Counted from the first letter of the stretch, positions 1 through 9,240 are shown. The stretch is 64,000 nt of DNA from Asanoa ferruginea (GCF_003387075.1 NZ_QUMQ01000001.1:7502001-7566000), one strand, 5' to 3'. Numbers and translations: made by a program. The notes: generated by a model from the letters alone, not told the origin.

Positions 1-2
1 CA

Positions 3-1361
3 GTCGATGCCGACGCGGCCGGCGCGACGTTGCGACCCTTCGAAGAGATCGTCGACTACCTGGCGCGGGCGACGCAGTCAGCACCGTTGGTTGTCGTCCT
101 CGACCACGCTCACCGCGCGGACCCCGGTTCACTTCAGCTCCTGGCACACCTGGCAGCGTCGGTACCAACGACCCGGATACTGCTGGCCGTCTCATACCAA
201 TCAGGCGAAGCGGCATCTCTCGCCGAGGCGATGGCGGCGTTGGCACGCACCGGGATGACCCGAATCGACCTTGCTGGCTTGAACGCATACGAGACCCGAA
301 CGCTGGCGACCGCGATCCTCCAGCGGGACGTCACCATGTCCGCCGCCGAGGCATTACGTGCGCGTACCGACGGCAATCCGTTCTTCCTGGCGGAGCTGAT
401 CAAGTCGCTGAGCCACGAGCCGGACCTGGACCAACCGCATGCGGCTCCGATGCCGGTGCAGGTGCGGGATGTGGTGCTGCGGCACGTCAGCCAACTGCCG
501 ACGGCTGCGGCTGAGGTGTTGTCCGTGGCCGCTGCCGTTGGCCAGCATTTCGACATCGAGGTCGTCGCCGAAGCCGCATCGATCGAGATCGAGGCTGCCC
601 TGGAGGCACTCGATGTCGCGGTCGCAGCCAGTCTGATTGCGGAAGACACCACGCAGTTGGGCTGGTTTCGCTTCACCCAGCCCTTGGTCGCCGAGGCCTT
701 GTACGAGACGACCGGACGGCTCCGCCGAGCCCGCCTCCATCGGCGGATCGGCACGGCGGCAGCACGAGCGTGGACAGGTGCAACGGATAAGGCGGCCGAG
801 ATCGCCCGACACTGGCTACTCGCCGCCGAACTCGACCCGACGGCGGCCGCGCTGGCCTCACAGCACGCCGCCGCGGCGGCTCGCGTCGCCGACGCAAGAC
901 TCGCCTTCGACGACGCCACCGAGTGGTGGCGTCAAGCGCTAACCTCCGCGGAGCTCGCGGGAGAGGAGAAGCTGGACCGCTACTCGCTGCTGATCGGGCT
1001 GGGTACGTCCCTGTGCCGCGCCGGCGACGCCTGTGACGGACTCTCCAGCTTCGCCCAGGCGATGGAGGAATGCCTCGCGAGTCAGGGCAGCGGCGGCCAG
1101 CCCGAGCCCGGGTCGAGGATAACAACCGCGGTCGCCGCTCTCAGCGAGTTCAGTTCGCACGTGGCCGGCTGCGACGAACTTGGCGACCGGCTCGTCCACG
1201 TCCTCGAACGTGGGTTGCTACACATCGCCGATCCAGTACACCGCTCGCTCGCGCTTTCGTGTCTGGCTGCCGCGCGTCGGCGGGACGATGGCCTCAACTT
1301 ACGCGCCGCTGCGCTGGACGGCGCGGACTACTTCAAACCGCGCGTTTACGCGGCCACGTGA
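3..1361 (+). CDS. LuxR-family (LAL-type) regulator ATPase region, partial at both ends
   Basis: The reading frame is open to the left window edge, so the true start lies outside. The visible part is the second half of an AAA/NB-ARC-like ATPase followed by the start of a TPR-like helical region. The motif GNPFFLAELI, near nucleotide 375, is typical of large LAL (MalT-like) transcriptional regulators, which sense a ligand with the ATPase/TPR part and bind DNA with a C-terminal LuxR helix-turn-helix. Here the frame stops after about 450 residues and no LuxR HTH follows in any nearby frame, so the gene is probably C-terminally truncated. It converges on idi with a 19-nt gap. The family call is good; the specific role is unknown. 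Confidence 0.7.
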   Translation, partial: VDADAAGATLRPFEEIVDYLARATQSAPLVVVLDHAHRADPGSLQLLAHLAASVPTTRILLAVSYQSGEAASLAEAMAALARTGMTRIDLAGLNAYETRTLATAILQRDVTMSAAEALRARTDGNPFFLAELIKSLSHEPDLDQPHAAPMPVQVRDVVLRHVSQLPTAAAEVLSVAAAVGQHFDIEVVAEAASIEIEAALEALDVAVAASLIAEDTTQLGWFRFTQPLVAEALYETTGRLRRARLHRRIGTAAARAWTGATDKAAEIARHWLLAAELDPTAAALASQHAAAAARVADARLAFDDATEWWRQALTSAELAGEEKLDRYSLLIGLGTSLCRAGDACDGLSSFAQAMEECLASQGSGGQPEPGSRITTAVAALSEFSSHVAGCDELGDRLVHVLERGLLHIADPVHRSLALSCLAAARRRDDGLNLRAAALDGADYFKPRVYAAT

Positions 1362-1380
1362 GCATCCCGGCCGGCTACGG

Positions 1381-1929
1381 TCAGGGCTTGCGTGCCGCAA
1401 CGCCGGCTGCCACGGCCAGCACGCCATTTAGCCAGGGGGAATAACGATCTGCGTTGTCTTCGAGATCCGCGCGCAAGCGGTCCAATGGGAGCCAACGGAC
1501 ATCGGCGACCTCAGCGGGATCGAGCCGAAAGCGCGGGTCCGCTTGCACCCGACCGATCACGACGTGGTCGTACTCGTGCTCGACCCGGCCAGTCCGCGGA
1601 TCTTCCGCCCGGTATGGATACACCCCAGCCTCGTGCAGCGTCACCCCTTGTAAGCCGATCTCCTCCATCAGGCGCTGGGAGGCAGCGTCCCGCACGGTCT
1701 CGCCGGGCGCCGGGTGACCGCAACACGCGTTGGCCCAGCGCCCCGCGAACCTAGTCTTCACCGCAGCCCGCTGTTGCACGAGCACGCGCCCCGCACCGTC
1801 CAGCAGCACCACAGAGAACGCCCGATGCAGCCGGCCTGGCGCGGCGTGCGCCTCGGCGACCGTGCAGGAACCCGTGGCCACACCGTTCCCGTCGACCAAC
1901 TCCACCAGCTGAGCTTCACGAGCACCCAT
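1381..1929 (-). CDS. idi: isopentenyl-diphosphate delta-isomerase, type I
   Basis: The enzyme interconverts IPP and DMAPP in the cytoplasm, supplying both C5 units for isoprenoids. The 182-residue protein has the Nudix-type IDI fold signatures: the catalytic cysteine motif NACCGHP (the Cys before GHP, about residue 70), a Nudix-like helix with RLMEEIGL near residue 87, and the second catalytic acid region VEHEYDHV (about 116-123). Length matches bacterial type I enzymes. It lies 41 nt downstream of the DUF3050 gene on the same strand, so the two are probably cotranscribed. No other isoprenoid gene is in the window. The start is the ATG at 1929. Confidence 0.93.
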   Translation of the reverse strand: MGAREAQLVELVDGNGVATGSCTVAEAHAAPGRLHRAFSVVLLDGAGRVLVQQRAAVKTRFAGRWANACCGHPAPGETVRDAASQRLMEEIGLQGVTLHEAGVYPYRAEDPRTGRVEHEYDHVVIGRVQADPRFRLDPAEVADVRWLPLDRLRADLEDNADRYSPWLNGVLAVAAGVAARKP

Positions 1930-1970
1930 GCCAAGGCACCTGCCTTTCCGTCATCCGAACGCCGGCTGTG

Positions 1971-2747
1971 TCAGGCAGCTCCGGTGGCCCCGTGAGCGTC
2001 GTCGAACTCGGCAAGCACACCGTCCCACAAGAGGGTGCGTGCCCGGATCGCGGCCACACTCACGGAATCGGCTTCGGCCTTGGAAACCGGGTCTCCGTCG
2101 CACAGCGACGCGAGCAGGCGCAGGGCGAGTGGGCCGTGCTCATCGTGATCGAGGGCGATGTGCCTGTCCAAGTAGTGGCGGAACACCGGCGCATTGGCAA
2201 GCACATCGTCCACATTGGCGCGGACTGCGGAGAACACGTCCGGCAGGAGGTTCTCCCGACCGTGGCAGAAGGATGACGCCACCTCGTGCGGGGCACCGTT
2301 CATCGCGACGTCGAGCGTGTGCCCCACAAACTCCCTGACACTCGGAGGAATGTTAGCCTCCTTGAGCGCTGACAGCGGGGCGAGGCCGCTGTCGAGGGCT
2401 GCCAAGAACTCGTCGATCGGGCGTGCGTCGGCACCGATCTCGTCCATCGCCCGCCGATAGAGCTCGAAGTGGCTGATGTATCCACCGCCGATGTCCTCGT
2501 CGGTCTCCTCCGCGAGCACAATCTCCAGGATGAACCGGCCATGGTCGGCGCGCCCGCGAGGCCGCCAGGGCAACGTCACCGTTGTCACCTCTGCCTGTAG
2601 ACGCTTGAGAAGGGTGAAGAAGTCCCACACGGCGAACACGTGGTGCTTCATGAAGATCCTCAAGCGATCCTCGCTGGTGATTTGCGCGTAGAGGGGATGG
2701 CCGATCAACTCGCCACGTGCTGTGTCGAATTCCACGGGCCCAGTCAC
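1971..2747 (-). CDS. DUF3050 family protein (heme-oxygenase-like fold)
   Basis: The 258-residue protein contains the DUF3050 hallmark near its N-terminus: HPLY, then a FMKHHVFAVWDF segment followed by LLKRLQ. DUF3050 proteins belong to the heme-oxygenase-like di-iron/helical superfamily; their reactions are mostly unknown. The open frame extends further upstream, but I place the start at the GTG at 2747 because a perfect AGGAGG (2758-2753) sits 5 nt before it and the conserved domain begins about 17 residues later. Conserved His/Glu residues in HFELYRRAMDE and FFTLL contexts could be metal ligands (inference). It is followed by idi and likely forms a two-gene operon with it. Confidence 0.8.
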   Translation of the reverse strand: MTGPVEFDTARGELIGHPLYAQITSEDRLRIFMKHHVFAVWDFFTLLKRLQAEVTTVTLPWRPRGRADHGRFILEIVLAEETDEDIGGGYISHFELYRRAMDEIGADARPIDEFLAALDSGLAPLSALKEANIPPSVREFVGHTLDVAMNGAPHEVASSFCHGRENLLPDVFSAVRANVDDVLANAPVFRHYLDRHIALDHDEHGPLALRLLASLCDGDPVSKAEADSVSVAAIRARTLLWDGVLAEFDDAHGATGAA

Positions 2748-2954
2748 CTTGTCCTCCTCGAGGTTCGGAACTCCAGCGTTCGGTGCCGCGTGCTGAGCAT
2801 CGATGACAGCGCTTGGGAGTGACTTGTTGAACGCGATGGCGTCAGCTTGGCGACCCTGTCCCACCGCTTGGCGTTGGCTTGGAATCCGTTGGAAGCCGGG
2901 CAACGGCGAACCCGTTAGCCAGCGGCAGGGCGCGCGAGGCGTCGACTCTCAGCT

Positions 2955-3080
2955 GTCTTGTGCGTTCCTTGATGCCCGGCTTCAAGGAGGTTGGTCATTT
3001 CGGCGACGCGATGAGATCGTTGGCCGGGTTGGCGTTTCGTGCCGTCGATCCACCGGAGGTAGGCGCGTCGGTAGAACGCG
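2955..3080 (-). pseudogene. YdeI/OmpD-associated-like C-terminal remnant
   Basis: One reverse-strand frame reads FYRRAYLRWID...VAEMTNLL, which resembles the C-terminal helix of YdeI/OmpD-associated proteins (a SYRREYV-WI...-KR pattern with a downstream helix). No start or upstream domain is present, and the frame appears to slip at about 2990. If the match is right, this is a short remnant. The assignment rests on pattern memory only. Confidence 0.3.
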
Positions 3081-3100
3081 CGAGCCGAGCCTGGGGGCCG

Positions 3101-3490
3101 TCAATCACGATTGCCGCGGGGGAAGACCAGGCCAGTTTCGTACGCCACGATGACGGCCTGTGTCTTGTCCCGCAGGCAAGTTTGCCCAGCAGGCGGCTGT
3201 CGTGGGTCTTCACGGTTTCGTCGCTGACCACAAGCCTTTTGGCGATCTCCGGGTTGGACAGCCCCTCGGCCATGAGCCGCAGTACATCGGTCTCGCGCGG
3301 CGTAAGGGAGGCGAGCGGGCCCAGGTGTCGGGGCGAGCGCGGGGGCAGCCGGGCGAACTCCCCGATCAGTCGCCGGGTCACCCTCGGCGCGAGAAGCGCT
3401 TCGCCGGCTGCGACGACCCGGACGGCGTCGAACAGGCGCTCAGCCGTGACGTCCTTGAGCGGAAAGCCGCTGGCCCCCACTGGATAGGCT
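3101..3490 (-). pseudogene. NarL/FixJ-type response regulator remnant (C-terminal HTH, frameshifted)
   Basis: The reverse strand encodes the end of a receiver domain (GASGFPLKD...RLFDAVRVVAAGEALL) and then a LuxR-type HTH (LTPRETDVLRLMAEGLSNPEIAKRL...ETVKTH). The phospho-acceptor part of the receiver is missing upstream. Inside the HTH a 1-nt deletion near 3175-3177 (GC where GGC is expected, in the codons for KLGLRDK) shifts the frame; the next frame then continues the family pattern (LRDKTQAVIVAYETGL) to a TGA at 3101. The piece is therefore a doubly damaged, non-functional response-regulator gene. Confidence 0.8.
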
Positions 3491-4042
3491 ACTGATCGGG
3501 CCGTGGCAGGGCCTAGGCGTCCTGGGCCTGTGGTCGGCCGGCGCTCTGGTGGTCGGGCTACTCGCTCTGAGACTGCGAGACGCGTGACTCGCTGCCTCGT
3601 AGTGATCTCCGCGCCCGAGCCGACTCGGTCCATGATTTGCCGCGCGCCCCGGCCGTACCCGTCGTTGGGTTTCGAATCGAGCAGGTAAGCACCGTGGTGG
3701 TCCCGGCAGCCCGCGCCGCGGCCATGGCCGTGACCCTTGTCGCTGCTCCAACACCACGCCAGGGCGCCGCTGTCTGACCACTGGACGTGCGATCGAGGTG
3801 CGTGCGGCGGGCCCCGGCGAAGGTTTGTGGATGACATCGCCGAGGCCCGCGAGACCAGTATCCGGAACCGGCCGAGATCGCTTAAGGCCGGTGTGGGGTC
3901 TGTCCGCCCCACCCGCAGGCCTAGCGGGGCAAACGCCACGACGCCGCCGCTGTCAGCAGGTCAACCCCTGATGCTTCCCGATGCCAGTTGGGCAGCGGTC
4001 GACCTGCCGACACAAGTCGACCGCAATCGTCCATGGCGACGA
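3491..4042. other. intergenic region, no gene recognised
   Basis: About 550 bases between the response-regulator remnant and the end of the radical SAM gene. Several frames are open but none has a family pattern, a plausible start or sensible composition. No clear terminator hairpin was found. Confidence 0.5.
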
Positions 4043-5311
4043 TCAGCCGCCATCGCCTTTGGGACGGTCGGCGTGCCTGTAAGTGGTCTGCCAAGGCATG
4101 CCATCCGCGTCGTACGCAGCGACAAGTTCGGGGTTCGAAATGCGGATATTTTGCCGCCGGCTGGCGTCGATGTCATTGGTGAACGTCATGAACATCGCAA
4201 CCTCGGGCGACTGGACGTGCTCTGCAGAAAGGTACTCACAGATGCCGAGCAACTTGCCCCGCAGGTCAGCGTCGGCAGTCACGTCGGCGTACGTGGCGAT
4301 ACGCTCACGTGCCAATCGGCGAGCCGAGGGCGGTAACACTTGTACGTCTAGGTACGCGGGCTCCGCGAGCAGATGGATGTCCACCCGGACGCCATGCTGT
4401 TCCAGGAAGGCCAGCAACCGGCCGATCCGTAACACGTTGTACGCCTGGACGACGACGTGGGCCCTGACCTCCAAGCCTTCCACAGTGAGTAATTGCTCCA
4501 GGTTCTTGGTGAACCGTGGCCATTTTGCTGGGTAGCGAATGTACTCGTAGTCCTCCTCAGCGCCGTCGACGCTGATGTACGCCACCACGGCCCGGAAGTG
4601 GGCGAACCATTTGAACCACGGTGCGCTGGGCCGGGATGCGTTCGTATGAAAACTCAACTCGATCTGGGGGGCCCGGCCAGTCTGAACCACGAGGTCGAGA
4701 ACTTCGTCGATCTCGGTCATGAGAGTCGGCTCTCCGCCGATGATGTGGAGCTGCCGAAGGTCGGGTGCGCTAGTGAGCAAGCCAGCGAGAAGGACGGGAT
4801 CGCCATACCAGGCGTCAGTCTGTCGGGTGGCGTCCAGCGCGGGTCCCGACCACCGCCCGTGCACGGGGTCGTGGAGAATCTTGCTGCTCGCGCCGCTGTT
4901 GCACATGCGGCAGGCCAGGTTGCAGCGGTTCCCAAGATCTCCCTGTATCCACCGCGGACCGTCTGTGGCGGTTGGTCTGCGTTCGGCCATAAAGACCTCG
5001 AGCGTGTGCCGCCCTTCGTTCAAGAAGCCGGCCTCCCAACGGCGGAGCATCTCCAGGCGCAGGCTTTCCGCGCCGCGCTCCTCGAGCAGGTAGCACTCGC
5101 TGCACGCATCTACCCGCTCGCCCGTGAGCATCCGGTGACGCATCTCGACAAGGCCGCGAGCGTTCCAGATATCCGTGGGGCTGGCAGTCGAGACGTTAAC
5201 GGGGCGGCGCTCGTTTTCCACGAAGCCACTCATCCGGTTGCACACCTGCACTTGGCCGTCTGCGCGGACAATCATTTGTAGCCAGGGAAGTACACACATC
5301 GTGCCAGGCAT
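4043..5311 (-). CDS. twitch-domain radical SAM protein
   Basis: The 422-residue protein has the radical SAM cluster motif C130-N-L-A-C134-R-M-C137, which binds a [4Fe-4S] cluster used to cleave S-adenosylmethionine. Its N-terminus carries a twitch-like auxiliary cluster site: C6 in CVLPWLQ, C24 in QVCNRM, and C70/C73 in ACSEC. A GGEP motif for SAM binding follows at about 195. The twitch-before-barrel order is typical of the widespread uncharacterised twitch radical SAM family. It is the last gene of the operon, 23 nt after the carbamoyltransferase. The substrate is unknown; given its neighbours, a sugar or a small carbamoylated metabolite is possible (inference). Confidence 0.9.
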   Translation of the reverse strand: MPGTMCVLPWLQMIVRADGQVQVCNRMSGFVENERRPVNVSTASPTDIWNARGLVEMRHRMLTGERVDACSECYLLEERGAESLRLEMLRRWEAGFLNEGRHTLEVFMAERRPTATDGPRWIQGDLGNRCNLACRMCNSGASSKILHDPVHGRWSGPALDATRQTDAWYGDPVLLAGLLTSAPDLRQLHIIGGEPTLMTEIDEVLDLVVQTGRAPQIELSFHTNASRPSAPWFKWFAHFRAVVAYISVDGAEEDYEYIRYPAKWPRFTKNLEQLLTVEGLEVRAHVVVQAYNVLRIGRLLAFLEQHGVRVDIHLLAEPAYLDVQVLPPSARRLARERIATYADVTADADLRGKLLGICEYLSAEHVQSPEVAMFMTFTNDIDASRRQNIRISNPELVAAYDADGMPWQTTYRHADRPKGDGG

Positions 5312-5334
5312 TTAGGTCCCCCAACAGACGTCGA

Positions 5335-7278
5335 TCACATCACCGGTCGCACATACCGAGTTCGCCAGAGCTGCTCGATCTCTGCCGCCACTCCATCATC
5401 GAACGGCATTGGCTCTAAATGTTGGAGCAACAGGCTGGCGACCTCGCCACTGATCGCGCTCGTAAACCGGCGCGGCCCCGTCTTCTCCAACGCCCATGCG
5501 GCCTTGGCTTGTGCAGGAGCCCACTGCGCGAGGAGTCTGACCCCGGGCATCGGCACCCACTCGAAATCCTCAACGGCGAACTGTCTTGTCGGCGTCACCG
5601 CCAACTCCCCTAGGACGAGGCCTGACAGTCCACTCGTGAGCAAGCAGAGCAGCGCATCCTCCACACTATCGACGATAGGCTCGGCGCTCACGTTCAGGCT
5701 GGTGTTGAGGAGGATGGGAAGGCCGCTGTGTCGCTTGAAGGCGTGCAGTAGACGCCACAGCCACGGATTCTGGTCGCGGCTCACTGTTTGCAGACGGGCC
5801 GAGCCGTCGACGTGCGTGACGGCGGCCAGTGCGTGCCTGAACTCGTTGCGTACGGTAACGCGACTCGACATAAAGCTGTAGTCCTCGACGGCACCGTTGA
5901 GAACGAAGTAGCGGGATGCGTCCTCAGCAGCGACGACCGGGGCGAACGGTCGGTAGCCCTCCCTGGACTTGATCATCGAGTTGATCCGGTCACGCATCGC
6001 CGCCTGCCGGGGATCCGCCAAGATGCTGCGATTTCCTAAGGCGCGCGGACCGAACTCGGCGCGTCCACGGGCGACACCGATCACTTCGCCGGCCGCGAGC
6101 CGCGCTGCTAACGACGCAACAGGATTGTCCAATGTGGTTAGGTCGACCAATGACAGAAAGCGGTGCAGGGACTTGGGTACCAGCTCGTCAGCTGTAGCTT
6201 TGGGAATCGCCGTGCCCAGGTAGGCCGATGCCATTCGAGTGCTGCGGCTGCGTGGATGTGCCCGCAGGTACGTTGCCGTGGCCGCCCCAATCGAGCAGCC
6301 CCCGTCGTGCGCGCCGGGCGGCACGAAGAGGCTACGGACTAGGCCTGACGCTTCGATAACCCCATTCAACGTCGAGTTGTGAGCGACGCCACCGGCGAAG
6401 CAGAGTCGGTCCGATCCGTCCTCAGCGCAGTGCCACTGCAGCAGGTGCAGCACCGCCCCTTCGAGCGCTCGCTGGACGCACGCGGCGAGGTCCGCGTGAT
6501 CTTGCGTGATCGGCTCGTGCCGGCGGCGAGCCGGGAGCACAGACTCCAGCTTGTCGACGAACGACCACTCGACCTCGAATCGCCCTGCCTCTTTGAGCCG
6601 GACCATTCCGAGGTCGTCGGCCAGCTGGTTGGGGTCGCCATAGCTCGCCAGGCCCATCACCTTGTACTCGTCGAACTGTCCGTAGCCGAGGTGCTTGGTC
6701 ACATGCAGGTACAGTCCACCGAGGCTGTTGTCTAAGGAAACCGTATGGAGTGTCTCCTGCCGACGGTCCCTGACACGTACGAGTCGCCCGGCTTCCTCAT
6801 CGCCGGCGCCATCCAAAGTGAGCACGAGGCAGTCCTGGTAACCGGAATAAGCCAAGGCGCTGTATCCATGACAGAGGTGGTGGTCGACGAAGTGCAACGG
6901 GGCGCAGACCTCATCACCGAGCACTTCGCGCAGGCGTTGACGGATCAGCGCACGCGGATCGAGGAAGGCGAAGTCGGGCACGTAGTGTCTGACCAGATTC
7001 AGATACCTGCGCCAGTACGCCTCGGTGAAGTACACAGCGACGGCGTCGAGTCCGTCTGCTGCGATCCCCGCGTCTGACATGCAGGCCGCGACTGAGTTTG
7101 CCGGGAAGACGCTGGTGTTCTTTACGCGCGTGTGCCGCTCCTCCTCGTGCGCCGAGCGGAGGACGCCGTCGACGATCAAAGCCGCGGCGGCGTCGTGCCA
7201 ATAGCCGTCAAGGTGCGGGACCGTTCGGTAATCGTCGAGCAGCGTATGGGGGCCGCCTGTTAGACCCAAGACGTTCAT
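5335..7278 (-). CDS. O/N-carbamoyltransferase, NodU/CmcH/TobZ family
   Basis: Family members make carbamoyl-adenylate from carbamoyl phosphate and ATP and transfer the carbamoyl group to a hydroxyl or amine, as in tobramycin (TobZ), cephamycin (CmcH) and Nod factor (NodU). The 647-residue length is normal. The N-terminal Kae1-like domain has the metal-binding HHLCH motif (H133, H134, H137) and the LTLDGAGD phosphate loop; the C-terminal YrdC-like part has GRAEFGPRALGNRSILADPR. The ATG overlaps the stop of the preceding WbsX-like gene (ATGA), which indicates translational coupling. It is the only enzyme in the cluster with a confident reaction type; the acceptor is unknown. Confidence 0.92.
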   Translation of the reverse strand: MNVLGLTGGPHTLLDDYRTVPHLDGYWHDAAAALIVDGVLRSAHEEERHTRVKNTSVFPANSVAACMSDAGIAADGLDAVAVYFTEAYWRRYLNLVRHYVPDFAFLDPRALIRQRLREVLGDEVCAPLHFVDHHLCHGYSALAYSGYQDCLVLTLDGAGDEEAGRLVRVRDRRQETLHTVSLDNSLGGLYLHVTKHLGYGQFDEYKVMGLASYGDPNQLADDLGMVRLKEAGRFEVEWSFVDKLESVLPARRRHEPITQDHADLAACVQRALEGAVLHLLQWHCAEDGSDRLCFAGGVAHNSTLNGVIEASGLVRSLFVPPGAHDGGCSIGAATATYLRAHPRSRSTRMASAYLGTAIPKATADELVPKSLHRFLSLVDLTTLDNPVASLAARLAAGEVIGVARGRAEFGPRALGNRSILADPRQAAMRDRINSMIKSREGYRPFAPVVAAEDASRYFVLNGAVEDYSFMSSRVTVRNEFRHALAAVTHVDGSARLQTVSRDQNPWLWRLLHAFKRHSGLPILLNTSLNVSAEPIVDSVEDALLCLLTSGLSGLVLGELAVTPTRQFAVEDFEWVPMPGVRLLAQWAPAQAKAAWALEKTGPRRFTSAISGEVASLLLQHLEPMPFDDGVAAEIEQLWRTRYVRPVM

Positions 7279-8039
7279 GACGACGTAGGAGATCGGTCGC
7301 CGCGCCGGGCTTGGGCAGCGGTGGTGACGGTCGCCGTGCGGAGCACCTCCAGATAACCGAACCCATGACGGTCACTCGGTTCGATCACGGATCCCTCCGT
7401 CCATTCATTGAGTGCATGAACGAATATCACGTTCTCGCGCGGGGGATGGGCGGCGTTGAAGAGCCGCGCCTCGTCGACAAACCGGTGGAACAAGCTGGGC
7501 GACTCCCCCACGACGACTGGCGAGTACGGGTATCCGAGATTGTCGCGGTACTCCTCCACGGGGATGCCGCGCGGCGAGGCATCCCATCCGGCGCAGACTA
7601 CCGGGTAGAACGGTATCGGGATGTCGGCTTGGAACTGATACCACTCGCGTACCCGGATGTCGATTAGTTCCGAGTATCGCTGAATACTGGCCCCAAGCCA
7701 GGTGGGAAGCAGCCCATACCCGGTCACCGCATCCAGCGCCAGCCGGCGACAGGCGGCCGCATTGCGCTCATCGATTTGGCCTATCACACCGACAAGATAT
7801 GGGTCGAGGGCGCGGCGGCGCGCTAGCGACCGTAGAATCTCCACGATGATCGGAACGCGCTGATCCCCGAACAGGTCCGAGAGATCGGTGAGGTTCAGCA
7901 ACTGCAGCACCGGGCGTCCGTCGATGCGTAAGTACCGGTCCGACCGCACCTGCACCGACCAGTAGTCGATGAACTGCTCCAGATTGCGACTGGTCAACCG
8001 AGGGACGCGACTGGGCGACACGCGAGTGGTACCGGACAC
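7275..8039 (-). CDS. WbsX/GH99-like protein, C-terminal half (copy 1)
   Basis: The protein matches the second half of WbsX-type (glycosyltransferase WbsX / GH99-like TIM barrel) proteins: RYLRIDGRPVLQLLNL at the front, FYPVVCAGWDASPRG in the middle, and the terminal FVHALNEWTEGSVIEP motif. WbsX proteins occur in O-antigen and exopolysaccharide clusters; activity is poorly defined. I chose the GTG at 8039, which has AGGG inside the preceding stop region at a suitable distance. The N-terminal half is the separate upstream gene, 10 nt away and in another frame. The same split occurs in copy 2, arguing against a sequencing slip. The stop overlaps the carbamoyltransferase ATG. Confidence 0.82.
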   Translation of the reverse strand: MSGTTRVSPSRVPRLTSRNLEQFIDYWSVQVRSDRYLRIDGRPVLQLLNLTDLSDLFGDQRVPIIVEILRSLARRRALDPYLVGVIGQIDERNAAACRRLALDAVTGYGLLPTWLGASIQRYSELIDIRVREWYQFQADIPIPFYPVVCAGWDASPRGIPVEEYRDNLGYPYSPVVVGESPSLFHRFVDEARLFNAAHPPRENVIFVHALNEWTEGSVIEPSDRHGFGYLEVLRTATVTTAAQARRGDRSPTSS

Positions 8040-8049
8040 AATCGCGACC

Positions 8050-8586
8050 CTACCGAGCCGCTGTCTTGGGGCTCGCAATTGCCGCCAGTATCGCATGGAG
8101 TTCACCCGGGCCCAGCGTGGATAGATCGCGGTCGAGCAACCCCGTGTCGTCAGCATCTGGCGGTCGATCGAACTCCACGCCATCAGCAAGCGCGGGTACC
8201 GGTCCAACCGGAAAGGTCGGGTGCGGCAGACGCACACATAGGGTCATCGCCAGTCGGACGCCTTCAACCGTCGGCGCCTGCTGCATCGCCTTTTGCCAAG
8301 GAATATTCATGATTAGTCGTTCGCCGGAGAAGTAGGTGAAGTACGAGAGCGCCGATATTCCACTACCCGCGACGAGCATGAGTTGGCGCCTTGCCGTGCC
8401 GTCCTGGGCATCGTCGTATGTTCCGTCTAATGGCCGCGCGGGCGGCCGATGGCCGGGGAAAAGCTGCGGAGCTCGCTCAAGAAGATCCCACTCGTCCACT
8501 GTGCGGTAATCGCTCAAGTGCCAACCGGGGTATACGTACACGACGAAGACAGGGCGGTCGGTGGCAGGGTCGTCGGACGTGGTCAT
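8050..8586 (-). CDS. WbsX/GH99-like protein, N-terminal half (copy 1)
   Basis: The 178-residue protein begins like WbsX/GH99-like proteins: a first barrel strand YVYPGWH, an acidic EWDLL turn, FPGHRPP, then YDDAQ and the ALSYFTYF strand, ending after a LCVRLPHPTFP strand. In one-piece WbsX proteins a barrel continuation follows; here a TAG ends the frame and the continuation is the next gene. The start ATG lies 6 nt after the stop of the 2OG oxygenase, with GAGG overlapping that stop. It presumably pairs with the C-terminal half to rebuild one barrel (inference). Relative to copy 2 it lacks the long C-terminal extension. Confidence 0.78.
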   Translation of the reverse strand: MTTSDDPATDRPVFVVYVYPGWHLSDYRTVDEWDLLERAPQLFPGHRPPARPLDGTYDDAQDGTARRQLMLVAGSGISALSYFTYFSGERLIMNIPWQKAMQQAPTVEGVRLAMTLCVRLPHPTFPVGPVPALADGVEFDRPPDADDTGLLDRDLSTLGPGELHAILAAIASPKTAAR

Positions 8587-8592
8587 GCCGCC

Positions 8593-9240
8593 TCACAAAT
8601 GCTTATAATATTCGCCTATCGCGAATCTTCGCCCGGTGTTAACCGAGCGACCTTCGGATTCCGCATAAAGGCGCAACGGGATGCACCGGAAGTCAAAACT
8701 AACCCGGGTGACCCCGGTTTGGTTCTGAACGTTGCCGTGTCTGAGATTTAGAGCGTCGAAATGGACGACTTGACCCGGCATGGCCGCAGCCGGCAGTTGG
8801 CGCTCGGTTCCCGGGACCTCAATCCATACGGTGTTGGAGTCCCACGCCGGTGTCAAAGGCAACCAGTAGTTGAGTTCGCCCGGCGGATGGTGATAGTCGG
8901 CGTCACGGTGGAACTCGCCCACCGCAACGTTTCCGGGCAGGTGCACCCGGAACGTGGGAACCGCCTGAAAGCAAAATGGCTCGCCGAGTTCGTCGGCGAT
9001 GACCTCCGCAATGAACGCTTCGTAGACCGCCCGCAGTTCGCCGTCGAAATTCTCGTAGAACATGCGATGGAACGCGGTGCTTTGATCCATCTGACGGCTA
9101 AGCAGCGGCACATCCTCCGATGGTCGCAGGCCGGCCAGCTCGGATGTTCGTAGGATCCGCGCGACGAGTGCGGGGAATGGATACTCGTTCAGGTCGTAGG
9201 CGATGATCGTCCACGGTACGGTGGGTCCTGCTCGCGTCAT
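8593..9240 (-). CDS. StrG-like 2-oxoglutarate/Fe(II) oxygenase (phytanoyl-CoA dioxygenase superfamily)
   Basis: The 215-residue protein resembles StrG of streptomycin clusters and other PhyH-like oxygenases. A His-x-Asp...His iron triad is visible: H111 and D113 in FHRDADYHH and H168 in LNLRHGN, followed by an Arg (R179 or R185, VTRVSFDFR) that can bind 2-oxoglutarate. Such enzymes hydroxylate or otherwise oxidise a small substrate. It lies between the two WbsX pairs, 33 nt after copy 2 and 6 nt before copy 1, all on one strand. The start is the ATG at 9240 with a GGGGG ribosome site. The substrate is unknown; context suggests a carbohydrate. Confidence 0.85.
   Translation of the reverse strand: MTRAGPTVPWTIIAYDLNEYPFPALVARILRTSELAGLRPSEDVPLLSRQMDQSTAFHRMFYENFDGELRAVYEAFIAEVIADELGEPFCFQAVPTFRVHLPGNVAVGEFHRDADYHHPPGELNYWLPLTPAWDSNTVWIEVPGTERQLPAAAMPGQVVHFDALNLRHGNVQNQTGVTRVSFDFRCIPLRLYAESEGRSVNTGRRFAIGEYYKHL

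Noticed and set aside
7275-8586. Ribosomal frameshift or stop readthrough to join the WbsX halves
   Set aside because: The halves are in different frames, each C-half has its own start with a ribosome site, and no slippery heptamer is seen at either junction. Separate translation is simpler.
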